A stretch of DNA of 64,000 nt from CAIKMD01 sp963702925 (GTDB lineage: Bacteria > Pseudomonadota > Alphaproteobacteria > ATCC43930 > CGMCC-115725), in NCBI GenBank assembly GCA_963702925.1, contig OY969771.1, positions 682,001 through 746,000 of the forward strand, read 5' to 3'. Below are positions 50,729 to 59,787 of the stretch, one piece after another; positions within the stretch are counted from its first letter, which is position 1, and each line of letters opens with the position of its first letter. The position numbers were made by a program, and so were the translations under genes. The notes beneath the pieces were generated by a model. It did no database searches, was not told where the DNA came from, and saw nothing but the letters and a program-made list of their open reading frames with translations.

Positions 50729-51607
50729 ATGGCCGAGATCGCGGGCCTGACGAGCGAAAGCAACAAAGCCGAAATCGCCGCGCCGCGCGGCGGCGGCTGG
50801 CGGTTTTTGCTGGCGAGACGGCCCGAGATTCTGCTCTCGCCGCTGTTGCTGATCGCCGTTTTGGCATTGTGGGAAGGCGTGGTGCGTTTCTTCGGCGTGC
50901 CCGCCTATATGCTGCCGCGGGTGAGCAACATCCTCTTCGGCCTCTATCAAGGCTTCGATATGAGCCTCTTCAGCCGTGGTGGCTATTGGCTCAATGGCGG
51001 CGTTACCCTAATCGAAATCCTGCTCGGCTTCGTCATCGGCAGCTCGATCGGCCTGGTGCTCGGCATCGTGATCTCGCAAATCCGCCTGCTCGACGCAACC
51101 TTGCGGCCTTATATCGTCGCGTTCCAATGCCTGCCCAAGGTCGCGATCGCGCCGATCATCATCATGTGGTTCGGCTACGACATCACCTCGAAAGTGGTGA
51201 TGGTCACCTTGCTCACCTTCTTCCCGCTGCTGGTCAACAGCATGGCGGGATTCCACGGCGTCGATCTCGACCGCATCGAGCTGCTGCGCTCGCTCTCGGC
51301 GACGCGTTGGCAGATTTTCTGGAAGGTGAAGTTTCCGAGCGCCTTGCCCTTCATCTTTGCCGGGCTCGACATCGCCGCCGTCTTCGCGATCGTCGGCGCC
51401 ATTGTCGGCGAATTCGTCGGCGCGCAGCTCGGGCTCGGCGTGCAAATCCTATCGATGAACGCGCAGATGGATACGGCCGGCAGCTTCTCGGTGTGCATCG
51501 TCCTCGCCGTGATGGGGCTGGTGCTCAACTGGAGCATCCGCGCCGTGCAGCGCCGGGTTCTGTTCTGGGCGCCCTCGGCGGCGAACCAGCAGCCGATCAA
51601 TGTCTGA
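50729..51607 (+). CDS. NitT/TauT-type ABC transporter permease
   Basis: 292 residues; a 45-residue cytosolic lead precedes about six helices. EAA loop LLRSLSATRWQIFWKVKFPSA. GGGAGGACGAC precedes the ATG. The 3' end overlaps the amidohydrolase start by 8 bases. Complex: this permease, the ATPase and either the Tat-exported receptor or the one at 52555. Confidence 0.92.
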   Translation: MAEIAGLTSESNKAEIAAPRGGGWRFLLARRPEILLSPLLLIAVLALWEGVVRFFGVPAYMLPRVSNILFGLYQGFDMSLFSRGGYWLNGGVTLIEILLGFVIGSSIGLVLGIVISQIRLLDATLRPYIVAFQCLPKVAIAPIIIMWFGYDITSKVVMVTLLTFFPLLVNSMAGFHGVDLDRIELLRSLSATRWQIFWKVKFPSALPFIFAGLDIAAVFAIVGAIVGEFVGAQLGLGVQILSMNAQMDTAGSFSVCIVLAVMGLVLNWSIRAVQRRVLFWAPSAANQQPINV

Positions 51608-52544
51608 TCGCCCGTTGCGGATCGACGTCCACCACCATCCGGTGGTGCCGTCGCATCTTGCCCATATGGGGCGCAACAGCGCCAATCCCGCCGCGCTCAG
51701 GAACTGGTCGGTCGGCAAATCGCTCGACGATATGGAGAAGGGCGGGATCGGCGTCGCGGTGCTGTCCTTGCCCTACCCGCCCGAGACCTGGGACATCGAC
51801 GCGGCCGGCGCCGCGAAGCTTGCGCGCGAAGGCAACGAGTTCATGGCGCGTTTGGCGGCGGATCACCGCGGAAAATTCGGCGTCTTCGCGAGTTTGCCGA
51901 TCAACCATATCGAAGCGAGCCTGGCCGAGGCCCAATACGCGCTCGACACGCTGCGCGCGGACGGCATCGGCCTCATGACTAATATCGGCGCGCGCTGGCT
52001 CGGCGATCCGCATTACGCGCCCTTGTTCGCCGAGCTCGACCGGCGCAAGACGGTGATCTTCGTCCATCCGGCGGCGCCGTTTTGCTGCACCGGCCTCGTC
52101 CCGGAGATTCCGGATACGATGATCGAATTCGCCACCGACACGTCGCGCGCCATCGCGCGCATGATCTTCGGCGGCGCGGCGTCGCGTTATCCCGGCATCC
52201 GATTCATCTTCGCGCATGGCGGCGGCACCATGCCCTTTATCGCCGAGCGCTATATCCGCATGCCATCGCTTAACCCTGCCTTGGCGCGCGCCGTGCCCGA
52301 AGGCGTGTTGGCGGCGCTGCAAAGGTTTTACTACGAGCTGGCGCAGGCCTCGCATCGCAGCGCATTGGCCGCGCTGAAGCCGATCATCCCGGTGTCGCAG
52401 CTGCTTTTCGGCACCGACTTTCCGTTTCGCACCGCCGCCGAGCATCTGAAGCTGCTCGGCGAATTCGACTGGAGTCCGGACGAGCTCGCGGCGATCGCCG
52501 GCGGCAATGCGTTGCGCTTGCTGCCGGCGCTCGACCCCTCTTAG
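51600..52544 (+). CDS. ACMSD-like amidohydrolase (Amidohydro_2)
   Basis: 314 residues with RIDVHHHPVVPS, FVHPAAPF, FAHGGGTMPF and FGTDFPF. It is the fifth short amidohydrolase of the window, here translationally coupled to ABC transporter genes, which ties this enzyme family to uptake of its substrate or precursor. The convergent receptor gene ends 10 bases beyond. Confidence 0.92.
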   Translation: MSDRPLRIDVHHHPVVPSHLAHMGRNSANPAALRNWSVGKSLDDMEKGGIGVAVLSLPYPPETWDIDAAGAAKLAREGNEFMARLAADHRGKFGVFASLPINHIEASLAEAQYALDTLRADGIGLMTNIGARWLGDPHYAPLFAELDRRKTVIFVHPAAPFCCTGLVPEIPDTMIEFATDTSRAIARMIFGGAASRYPGIRFIFAHGGGTMPFIAERYIRMPSLNPALARAVPEGVLAALQRFYYELAQASHRSALAALKPIIPVSQLLFGTDFPFRTAAEHLKLLGEFDWSPDELAAIAGGNALRLLPALDPS

Positions 52545-52554
52545 CCGCTTCAGC

Positions 52555-53580
52555 TTATTTGATGCGCGCGGCCGCTTCCTTCACCATGCTGAGGTCGGCA
52601 TAAGTCTTCATGTCCGGGCTCGCCTTGATGAAGCCAAGATCGCGTTGCCCGTCGACCGTGGCCTGCATCGCATCGAAATCTGGAATCGCATCGAGGTTGC
52701 GATACCAATCCTTCTTGGTGAAGAGCCAGGAATCGAAATTTTCCGGCGGCAGCTTGAAGAATTTCGACACGATTTGGACCGCCGCCTGATGATTGGCCGG
52801 GTCCATATACCAGCGGATGGTGCGGACGTAATCCTCGAGCAGATCGGTCAGTGCCGCGCGGTTCTTCTCGATGAAGCCGGTACGCGCGGTCCAGAAGGAC
52901 AGCGGCGACGGGCCGAACGCCTCATTGGCATCGAAGAGCGGACGCGCGATTGCCTGCATCTCCGGCTGATAGACAAAGGGCAAGGTGGCGGTGATGAGAT
53001 CGGCCTTATGCTCGGCAAGGACCGAGCGCATATTGGCGAATGACACTTCGATGGTCGAGTAATCACGCTTGTCGAGCAGCCCGTGCTTCATCAGCCCACC
53101 GGCCATCAGAATATGCACGCCCGCGCCGATACCGTTGACGGCGACGACCTTGCCTTTCAAATCCTCGATCTTCTGGATCGGCGAATCCTTGAGGACGGAG
53201 AAATTGGTTGAGAAGTAACCCTGCGCCCCATCTTGGAATTCGTCGGCGATGATGCGCAGATCGCTCAAACCCGCATTGGCGATGGCCAGGGTGACGCTGG
53301 AGAAGCCGAGCGTCGCGATGTCGAGATCGCCCGAAGCGAGCGAGGTGATCTGGTTCGGCGATGCCTGGAAGTGGATCGCCTCCCACTCATAGGTGACGCC
53401 CTTGTGCTTGGCGACGCCGGGCGGATCGAACATGATGGCGACGAGCTGACCGGGCGCCGCGATCCAGCCGATGCGGATTTTCACCGGCTCGGCGCTGCGC
53501 GCGCTGACGGCGCCAAGGCTCAGCGCCAAACCGGCGACGAGCGCGATGACCGCGAATTTCAACGATGTCGATTTCGGCAT
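52555..53580 (-). CDS. NitT/TauT-type ABC transporter substrate-binding protein
   Basis: 341 residues; signal peptide ending AVSARS-AEP, then VKIRIGWIAAPGQ. It shares ITSLASGDLDIATL and the tail DLSMVKEAAARIK with the receptors at 23852 and 24964. GCAGGAGGAATC precedes the ATG. It is convergent with an amidohydrolase gene and divergent from the NicX-like operon. Confidence 0.92.
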   Translation of the reverse strand: MPKSTSLKFAVIALVAGLALSLGAVSARSAEPVKIRIGWIAAPGQLVAIMFDPPGVAKHKGVTYEWEAIHFQASPNQITSLASGDLDIATLGFSSVTLAIANAGLSDLRIIADEFQDGAQGYFSTNFSVLKDSPIQKIEDLKGKVVAVNGIGAGVHILMAGGLMKHGLLDKRDYSTIEVSFANMRSVLAEHKADLITATLPFVYQPEMQAIARPLFDANEAFGPSPLSFWTARTGFIEKNRAALTDLLEDYVRTIRWYMDPANHQAAVQIVSKFFKLPPENFDSWLFTKKDWYRNLDAIPDFDAMQATVDGQRDLGFIKASPDMKTYADLSMVKEAAARIK

Positions 53581-53630
53581 GATTCCTCCTGCTCGCTTCC
53601 CCCCGGCCTGAACCGGCCCCTTGGCAGCGA

Positions 53631-53661
53631 AGTTGACGGCTCCCGGCGCATAAAGTCAAAT
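53631..53661. promoter_or_regulatory. Interleaved divergent promoters
   Basis: Plus strand: TTGACG, 17 bases, TCAAAT, with transcription about 49 bases before the NicX-like ATG. Minus strand: TTGACT, 17 bases, TCAACT, toward the receptor gene. Each -35 overlaps the other -10, so both lie in one 31-base segment with an inverted TTGAC/GTCAA pair. Confidence 0.5.
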
Positions 53662-53716
53662 GCGCAAAGCGCCGCGCTGAATTTTGCGGCAGCCCGCCGC
53701 AAGGAGGAATGCCGTC

Positions 53717-54778
53717 ATGCGCCCGCAATCGCTCAACCCCGCCCAGCTCGCCACGGTCTTCCGCAAGGAGTTCGAGCTTTGCCAGGTCAAGCGCGGCGAG
53801 ACCATCGCGCTCTTGAGCAATCTCGGCACGCGGCGCGATTACATCCAGGCGGCGGTCGCGGCCGCCGACGAGCTCGGCGCCCATGTCTACGAGCTCGGCA
53901 TCAGCCATGTGCCTGATTGGGCGCGGGTCGGACGCGAGGTCGGCCAGGCGAAAGGCGTGATGGAAGCGCTCAAATCCGCCGACCTGATTCTTTCGTTCCA
54001 GCCGCCCAATTTCGCCAAATGGCAAAAAGAGGCGCGCGATGCGGGCGCGCGCGTGCTCTCCGTGATCGTGGCGCCGGACGAGCTGGCGCGGCTGATGTCG
54101 CCGCCGGGGCTGAAAGAGGCTGTGCTTCACGCCGCCGAGCGTTGGGGCAAGGCGCGCGAGATCCGGCTTTTGAGCGCTGCCGGCACGGACCTCACCTGGA
54201 AGCGCGGCGAGTTCAAGGTGAAGAGCCAATACGGTTTCGCCGAAACCTCCGGCCGGGTCGATCAATGGGGCGCCGGGCACATCACCAACTACCCGGACGA
54301 AGGCACGGCCAACGGCACGGTCGTGCTGAACCCGGGCGATTTCTGGATCCTGCCTTATGTGCGGCTGATCGAAAGCCCCGTGCGGCTCGAGGTGCGCGAC
54401 GGCTTCATCCGCAAAGTGGAAGGCGGGGTCGACGCCAAGGCGTTCACCTCCTGGCTCGACCGCAACAAACGCGGCGAAGACGATCTCGATCCCTATGCCG
54501 TCTCGCATTTGGGATTCGGCCTTCACCCCCACGCGCATTGGGACCAAATTCTGATCTATGGCAACGATCTCGAGCACATCGCTTCGGCGGGCCGCGTCTT
54601 CTCGGGAAATTTCCTGTTCTCGACCGGGCCCAACAGCGACATGGGCGGCAAGCGCGACACCAAAGGCCATATCGACACGCCGATGCTCGATTGCACCGTG
54701 CTGCTCGACAATGACGTCGTGATGGAGCGCGGCAAGTTCGTCGATCCCAAAATGATCGTCGCACCTTCCTGGGGGTGA
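53717..54778 (+). CDS. NicX-like dioxygenase (2,5-dihydroxypyridine 5,6-dioxygenase family)
   Basis: 353 residues, the length of NicX, an Fe(II) enzyme that opens the pyridine ring of 2,5-dihydroxypyridine. The C-terminal half is very similar: YGFAETSGRVDQWG, NGTVVLNPGD, SHLGFGLHPHAHW and GNFLFSTGPNSDMGGKR. The metal ligands are all kept: His264, His318 and Asp320 (NicX His265, His318, Asp320, from memory). The fold is that of M29-like aminopeptidases, which are the alternative annotation. AAGGAGGAATGCCGTC precedes the ATG. It leads an operon with an ABC importer and two luciferase-like monooxygenases. Confidence 0.88.
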   Translation: MRPQSLNPAQLATVFRKEFELCQVKRGETIALLSNLGTRRDYIQAAVAAADELGAHVYELGISHVPDWARVGREVGQAKGVMEALKSADLILSFQPPNFAKWQKEARDAGARVLSVIVAPDELARLMSPPGLKEAVLHAAERWGKAREIRLLSAAGTDLTWKRGEFKVKSQYGFAETSGRVDQWGAGHITNYPDEGTANGTVVLNPGDFWILPYVRLIESPVRLEVRDGFIRKVEGGVDAKAFTSWLDRNKRGEDDLDPYAVSHLGFGLHPHAHWDQILIYGNDLEHIASAGRVFSGNFLFSTGPNSDMGGKRDTKGHIDTPMLDCTVLLDNDVVMERGKFVDPKMIVAPSWG

Positions 54779-54787
54779 TTCCTGCCG

Positions 54788-55705
54788 GTGAAACGGGTCG
54801 TCGCCGGCATTCTCGTTCTAGTTCTCGCAGCGAGCTTCCTGCCGGCGGCAAAGGCCGCGGATGCGGTGGTCGTCGCGTCGAAGATCGACACCGAAGGCGC
54901 CTTGCTCGGCAACATCATCGCGTTGCTGCTGCAACGAAACGGGATTCCGATCGAGAACAAGATCCAGCTCGGCCCGACGCAGATTCTGCGCCGCGCGATT
55001 CTCGCCGGCCAGATCGATATCTATCCCGAATATACCGGCAATGGCGCGATCTTCTTTGGAACCGACGGCGATCCGCTTTGGCATGACGCCACTACCGCCT
55101 ACGAAACCGTGAAACGGCTTGATGAAACGCGCAATGCTTTGGTTTGGCTGACACCGGCGCCGGCCGATAATAGCTGGGCGATCGCGTTGCGTGGCGATGT
55201 CGCGCAGGCACATGCGCTTAAGACGCTGCAGGATTTCGCGGCCTACGCAAATCACGGCGGGCGGGTGAAGCTGGCCGCGTCGGCCGAATTCGTCGAAAGC
55301 GCTGGCGCGCTGCCGGCTTTTGAAAGCGCCTACGGCTTCACGCTCGGGCGCCATCAGCTTCTCACCTTGGTCGGCGGGAATACCTCGGCGACGATCCGCG
55401 CCGCCGCGGAAGGCATGTCGGGGGTCAATGCCGCGATGGCCTATGGCACCGATGGCGCGCTCGCGGCCTTGGGCCTTGTCGTTCTCGACGACGACAAACA
55501 CGCGCAGACGGTTTATCAGCCGGCGCCGGTGATCCGCGCGACCGTGCTCGCACAGCACAAGGAGATCGCGACCATCCTCGATCCGGTGTTTCGCTCTTTG
55601 ACGCTCGAAACCCTGCAAGGGCTCAACGCCAAGATCGCGGTCGAAGGCGAAGGCGCCGAAGATGTCGCGCGCGATTATCTCGGCGCCCATGGCTTCCTCA
55701 AATGA
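54788..55705 (+). CDS. yehZ: Betaine-type ABC binding protein (OsmF/YehZ family)
   Basis: 305 residues; signal peptide ending PAAKA-ADA. SKIDTEGALLGNIIALLL and GQIDIYPEYTGNGAIFF are the hallmark of OsmF/YehZ, the binding protein for quaternary ammonium compounds. The GTG lies 9 bases after the NicX-like stop. Order and sizes of the next three genes repeat E. coli yehZYXW. Confidence 0.9.
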   Translation: MKRVVAGILVLVLAASFLPAAKAADAVVVASKIDTEGALLGNIIALLLQRNGIPIENKIQLGPTQILRRAILAGQIDIYPEYTGNGAIFFGTDGDPLWHDATTAYETVKRLDETRNALVWLTPAPADNSWAIALRGDVAQAHALKTLQDFAAYANHGGRVKLAASAEFVESAGALPAFESAYGFTLGRHQLLTLVGGNTSATIRAAAEGMSGVNAAMAYGTDGALAALGLVVLDDDKHAQTVYQPAPVIRATVLAQHKEIATILDPVFRSLTLETLQGLNAKIAVEGEGAEDVARDYLGAHGFLK

Positions 55706-56868
55706 ATCTCACGCCGCGCAACCCCGTATTGTTCGTGCTGGTTCTCGCCGCGGCGGCCGCGCTCTTGTTCGGCGGATTCTTGAGCGACGCACCCAACCGT
55801 CTCGTCAGCGGCAATGCTTTGACGCTGTGGCACATTGCCGGCACGCCGAGCTTGTTCGCCATCGCAAGCCTCGCCGCAGCGCTTTTCGCTTTATCCTTCG
55901 CCAAGCCCGCAAAACCGGCACAGCGTGCCGCGTTGTGCATCGCCGCGCTTTTGCTGATGTTGTGCTGTGCCGCAGCGGGACAGGCTGCGTCGGATCTGAT
56001 GAGCGGCGCGCCGCACGCACACCGTATCTCGCTCGGCGGCGGATTTTGGGTGGCGCTGTTCTGTCTTGCCATGGCGCTGCTCGATGGGTTGCAGCGTCTC
56101 CAAGCGGGACCGGCGATGCGGCTTGCGATTGTTGCCGCCGTGATCGCGGGTTTGGCGGCAATGAATGCGGCCGGCCTGTTCGATCAGCTTTCGCTGATGC
56201 GCGAATATACCCAACAGCGCAGCGTCTTCGCCGCCGCCCTTCTGCGCCATAGCCTGCTGGTGCTCGGCTCGGTCGGCGCGGCGTCGGCCATCGGCGTGCC
56301 TTTGGGAATTCTGGTCGCGCGCAAGCCGCGCTTCGGCGGTCCCGTGTTCGGCACGCTCAATCTGCTGCAGACCGTGCCCTCGATCGCGTTGTTCGGCTTG
56401 CTGATCGCGCCGCTATCGGCGCTGGCCAATGCCTTTCCCGCGCTCGGCACGCTTGGCGTTGGCGGCATCGGCGCCGCGCCGGCCGTGGTCGCGCTGCTGC
56501 TTTATGCGCTCTTGCCGGTGGTCCGAAACACCGAGGCCGGCATCACCGGGGTCGAGCCTTCGGTGATCGAAGCCGCGCGCGCCATGGGATTCTCCGGCAC
56601 ACAGATTTTCTGGCGCGTGGAATTGCCGCTCGGCATGCCGGTTTTCATCGCCGGGCTGCGCATCGTGCTGGTCCAGACGATCGGCCTTGCCGCGGTCGCG
56701 GCGCTGATCGGCGCGGGCGGGCTCGGCAGCTTTGTCTTCCAAGGCATCGGGCAATACGCGACCGACCTCGTCTTGCTCGGCGCCGTCCCGATCATTCTCC
56801 TCGCCTTGGCGGCGGATTTCATCCTCGCCAGCCTCGTTGCGATTTATACAGGAAAGCCCGCACCATGA
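55702..56868 (+). CDS. yehY: ABC transporter permease, YehY type
   Basis: 388 residues, close to E. coli YehY: an extra N-terminal set of helices (about 1-160) precedes the usual permease core with LLQTVPSIALFGLLIAP and the EAA loop AARAMGFSGTQIFWRVELPLG. Overlaps yehZ and yehX by 4 bases each. Confidence 0.9.
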   Translation: MNLTPRNPVLFVLVLAAAAALLFGGFLSDAPNRLVSGNALTLWHIAGTPSLFAIASLAAALFALSFAKPAKPAQRAALCIAALLLMLCCAAAGQAASDLMSGAPHAHRISLGGGFWVALFCLAMALLDGLQRLQAGPAMRLAIVAAVIAGLAAMNAAGLFDQLSLMREYTQQRSVFAAALLRHSLLVLGSVGAASAIGVPLGILVARKPRFGGPVFGTLNLLQTVPSIALFGLLIAPLSALANAFPALGTLGVGGIGAAPAVVALLLYALLPVVRNTEAGITGVEPSVIEAARAMGFSGTQIFWRVELPLGMPVFIAGLRIVLVQTIGLAAVAALIGAGGLGSFVFQGIGQYATDLVLLGAVPIILLALAADFILASLVAIYTGKPAP

Positions 56869-57788
56869 TCGAGCTCGACCACGTCACCAAAGCCTATGGC
56901 GACAAGAAAATTGTCGCCGACATTTCCTTCACGGTGAAGCGCGGCGAGTTCTGCGCGATGGTCGGGCCGTCGGGCTCGGGCAAGTCGACGACTTTGCGCC
57001 TCGTCAACCGGCTCATCGAGCCAAGCGCGGGCTCGATCCGGATCGCGGGTGAAGCGATTTCCGCGCTCGATCCGGTCGGCTTGCGGCGGCGTATCGGCTA
57101 TGTGATCCAGTCGGCTGGGCTCTTCCCGCATTGGAATGTCGCCGACAATATCGCGACGGTGCCGCGCCTGCTGAACTGGCCCGAAAGCAAGATCGCCGCA
57201 CGGGTGCGCGAGTTGCTCGATCTCATGAAGCTCGATCCCGAAACGACGAGCGACAAATTTCCTTCTCAATTATCAGGCGGGCAGCAGCAACGGGTCGGCG
57301 TCGCCCGCGCGCTGGCCGCCGATCCCGAGCTTTTGCTGATGGACGAGCCTTTCGGCGCGCTCGACCCGATTACCCGCCGCGCCTTGCGCGCGGAGCTTGC
57401 GCGCATTCACAAAAAGACCGGCAAGACCATCTTGTTCGTCACCCACGACATGGACGAAGCGCTGCTTCTGGCCAACACGATCGCGATCATGCGCGACGGC
57501 GCGCTGGCGCAGTTCGGCACGCCCGCGGAGATTCTCGCGCAGCCGGCGGATGCTTTCGTGCGCGAGCTGATCGGCGGCACGGAGCTTGGCTTGAAGCGGC
57601 TGGCGCAACGCCGGGTCGGCGAACGCTTCCGCGCCGAGCTCGACGCAAAGGGCGAACCGGTGCCGTTCGACCTCCCGATGACCGAGGCGCTCTCCGAGAT
57701 GATCCTGCGCGGCACCGACCGGCTGCCGGTGCGCGACAACGCGGGCAAGATCGCGGGCGCAATCGCCTTTGCCGATATGGTCGGATAA
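56865..57788 (+). CDS. yehX: ABC transporter ATPase, YehX/OpuCA type
   Basis: 307 residues. Walker A GPSGSGKST (34-42), Gln82, LSGGQQQRV and LLLMDEPFGALDP. A C-terminal CBS-like half (DRLPVRDNAGKIAGAIAFAD) is typical of osmoregulated QAT-family ATPases. Two bases separate it from the next permease. Confidence 0.92.
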   Translation: MIELDHVTKAYGDKKIVADISFTVKRGEFCAMVGPSGSGKSTTLRLVNRLIEPSAGSIRIAGEAISALDPVGLRRRIGYVIQSAGLFPHWNVADNIATVPRLLNWPESKIAARVRELLDLMKLDPETTSDKFPSQLSGGQQQRVGVARALAADPELLLMDEPFGALDPITRRALRAELARIHKKTGKTILFVTHDMDEALLLANTIAIMRDGALAQFGTPAEILAQPADAFVRELIGGTELGLKRLAQRRVGERFRAELDAKGEPVPFDLPMTEALSEMILRGTDRLPVRDNAGKIAGAIAFADMVG

Positions 57789-57790
57789 GC

Positions 57791-58549
57791 ATGCGCCAAT
57801 TGTCGCCCCTTGGCCGGCTCGCGCGCGATCCAATCCTGTGGGTCGGGCTGCTGTTCGTGCTTTTCGTCGGCCGGATGGATTGGCTCGCACCGGTCTTCGC
57901 CTGGACCTTTCCCGAGATCGCGCCGCCGATCTATGCCGGCGATTTTTTCATTGCCCTGTTTTTCTTCCACGCGGCGCTGGTCGCGGTCTCGAGCCTTGCC
58001 GCGATCGTCATCGGCGTCGCTGCCGGAATCTTTGCGACGCGGCATAGCGGCGCCGAATTTCGCCCGCTGCTCGAAGCAGTGGCGACGATCGGACAAACCT
58101 TTCCGCCCGTGGCTGTGTTGGCCCTTGCCGTGCCGGCTTTCGGCTATGGCGCGGTGCCGACCTTCGTCGCGCTCACCATCTATGGCGTTCTGCCGATTCT
58201 CAAGAACACGCTCGCCGGTCTTGCCGGCATCCCCGCCGCGGTCAGCGACGCCGCTGCGGGGATGGGTCTGAGCCCCTGCCAGATTTTGCGCCGGGTCGAA
58301 TTGCCGCTGGCCGCGCCGGTGATCCTGGCAGGCATCCGCATCTCGGTGATCGTCAATATCGGCACGGCGACGATCGGCTCGACGGTCGGCGCCGTCACCT
58401 TGGGCACGCCGATCATCGGCGGGCTGGTCAACGACAAGATCGCCTATGTCATCCAAGGCGCGATCATTGTCGGGCTGTTCGCGATCCTGACCGATGCGGT
58501 TTTCGCGCGCATCGACCGAAGCCTGCGCCGTTTCGCCAGGGGTGATTAA
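57791..58549 (+). CDS. yehW: ABC transporter permease, YehW type
   Basis: 252 residues, about six helices. TIGQTFPPVAVLALAVP and the EAA loop DAAAGMGLSPCQILRRVELPLA fit YehW. It completes a four-gene importer; the next gene begins 61 bases on. Confidence 0.9.
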   Translation: MRQLSPLGRLARDPILWVGLLFVLFVGRMDWLAPVFAWTFPEIAPPIYAGDFFIALFFFHAALVAVSSLAAIVIGVAAGIFATRHSGAEFRPLLEAVATIGQTFPPVAVLALAVPAFGYGAVPTFVALTIYGVLPILKNTLAGLAGIPAAVSDAAAGMGLSPCQILRRVELPLAAPVILAGIRISVIVNIGTATIGSTVGAVTLGTPIIGGLVNDKIAYVIQGAIIVGLFAILTDAVFARIDRSLRRFARGD

Positions 58550-58610
58550 CCGGCCAAGGCCCGATATGATGCCGCCAAGATCGCCCCGCAGCGGCGTAAG
58601 GGAGAGAAAA

Positions 58611-59777
58611 ATGTCCGGCCTGGTTTACGACAAGGCGTTGCGTTTCGGCCTGTTCTTCGCGCCGTTCCATTCGGCAAAGCTCAACCCGACTTATGCTTTC
58701 GAGCGCGATCTGCTGCTGACCGAGCATCTCGACCGGCTGGGCTTCGAGGAAATCTGGTATGGCGAGCATCATTCCGGCGGCATGGAGATGGTGGCCGCGC
58801 CCGAGCTGATGATCGCCGCCGCGGCGCAACGCACGAAATACATCCGGCTCGGCACGGGGGTGAAATCCCTGCCCTATTACAACCCCTTCATGCTTGCCGA
58901 GACCATGGCACAGCTCGACCACATGACGCGCGGGCGCGCCATGTTCGGCATCGGGCCGGGCGCGCTGCCGAGCGACGCGACCATGATCGCGATCCCGGTG
59001 AAAGAGCTGCGCCGGCGTATGGAGGAAAGCCTCGACACCATTGTCGCGCTGATGAAAGGCGAGACGGTCACGCGCAAAACCGATTGGTTCGAGCTGCGCA
59101 ATGCGCGGCTAAGCCTCGGCTGCTTCAGCGAGCCGATGATGGAAATGGCCGTCACCACCATCCGCTCGCCCGCGGGCGTGGTCGCGGCCGGACGCCACGG
59201 GCTCGGCGTCATGACGCTCGGGCCGATGAACGACGCGGTGCTGGCGCATCACGTCGCCAATTGGCACATCCACGAAGAGGAATGCCGCAAGCACGGCCAT
59301 GTGCCGGATCGCGGCAAATGGCGCATCACCTTGATGATGCACATCGCCGAAACCCGCGAGAAAGCCTTTGCCGATGCGGCTTGGGGTTTCCCCGAATTCC
59401 TCGAATACAATCACGACATCGTGCCGGCGCCGCCGGCCATTCCGCGCAACACGCCCAACCCGGCGCAATTCGCGGTCGAGAATCAGATCGCGATTATTGG
59501 CACGCCCGACGATGCGATCCGCGAGATCGAACGCGTGCGCCAGAAGCTCGGCGGCTTCGGCGCCGTGCTGCTGTTCGGCAATGATCTGGCGCCATTTCCG
59601 GCGCAGATGCGCAGCTTCGAGCTGATCGCCGAATTCGTGAAGCCGCATTTCTCGCGCGCCAATGCGTTGCGCCAGGCAAGCTATAAAGTAACCGCCGCCG
59701 CGATCGGCGAGTATCGCAAGGAAGCTGGCTCGGCCTCCGAAGCCGCGACCGACGCCTATAAGGCCGGACGCGGTTAA
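58611..59777 (+). CDS. Luciferase-like (LLM) flavin monooxygenase
   Basis: 388 residues of the bacterial-luciferase TIM barrel. Family motifs: LDRLGFEEIWYGEHH, MTRGRAMFGIGPGALPSD and the C-terminal IIGTPDDAIREIERVRQKLGG. These enzymes use reduced flavin and oxygen; limonene monooxygenase and ring-opening TgnA-type enzymes are relatives. AAGGGAGAGAAAA precedes the ATG. No flavin reductase gene is nearby. Confidence 0.9.
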   Translation: MSGLVYDKALRFGLFFAPFHSAKLNPTYAFERDLLLTEHLDRLGFEEIWYGEHHSGGMEMVAAPELMIAAAAQRTKYIRLGTGVKSLPYYNPFMLAETMAQLDHMTRGRAMFGIGPGALPSDATMIAIPVKELRRRMEESLDTIVALMKGETVTRKTDWFELRNARLSLGCFSEPMMEMAVTTIRSPAGVVAAGRHGLGVMTLGPMNDAVLAHHVANWHIHEEECRKHGHVPDRGKWRITLMMHIAETREKAFADAAWGFPEFLEYNHDIVPAPPAIPRNTPNPAQFAVENQIAIIGTPDDAIREIERVRQKLGGFGAVLLFGNDLAPFPAQMRSFELIAEFVKPHFSRANALRQASYKVTAAAIGEYRKEAGSASEAATDAYKAGRG

Positions 59778-59787
59778 GGTGCCGGCG

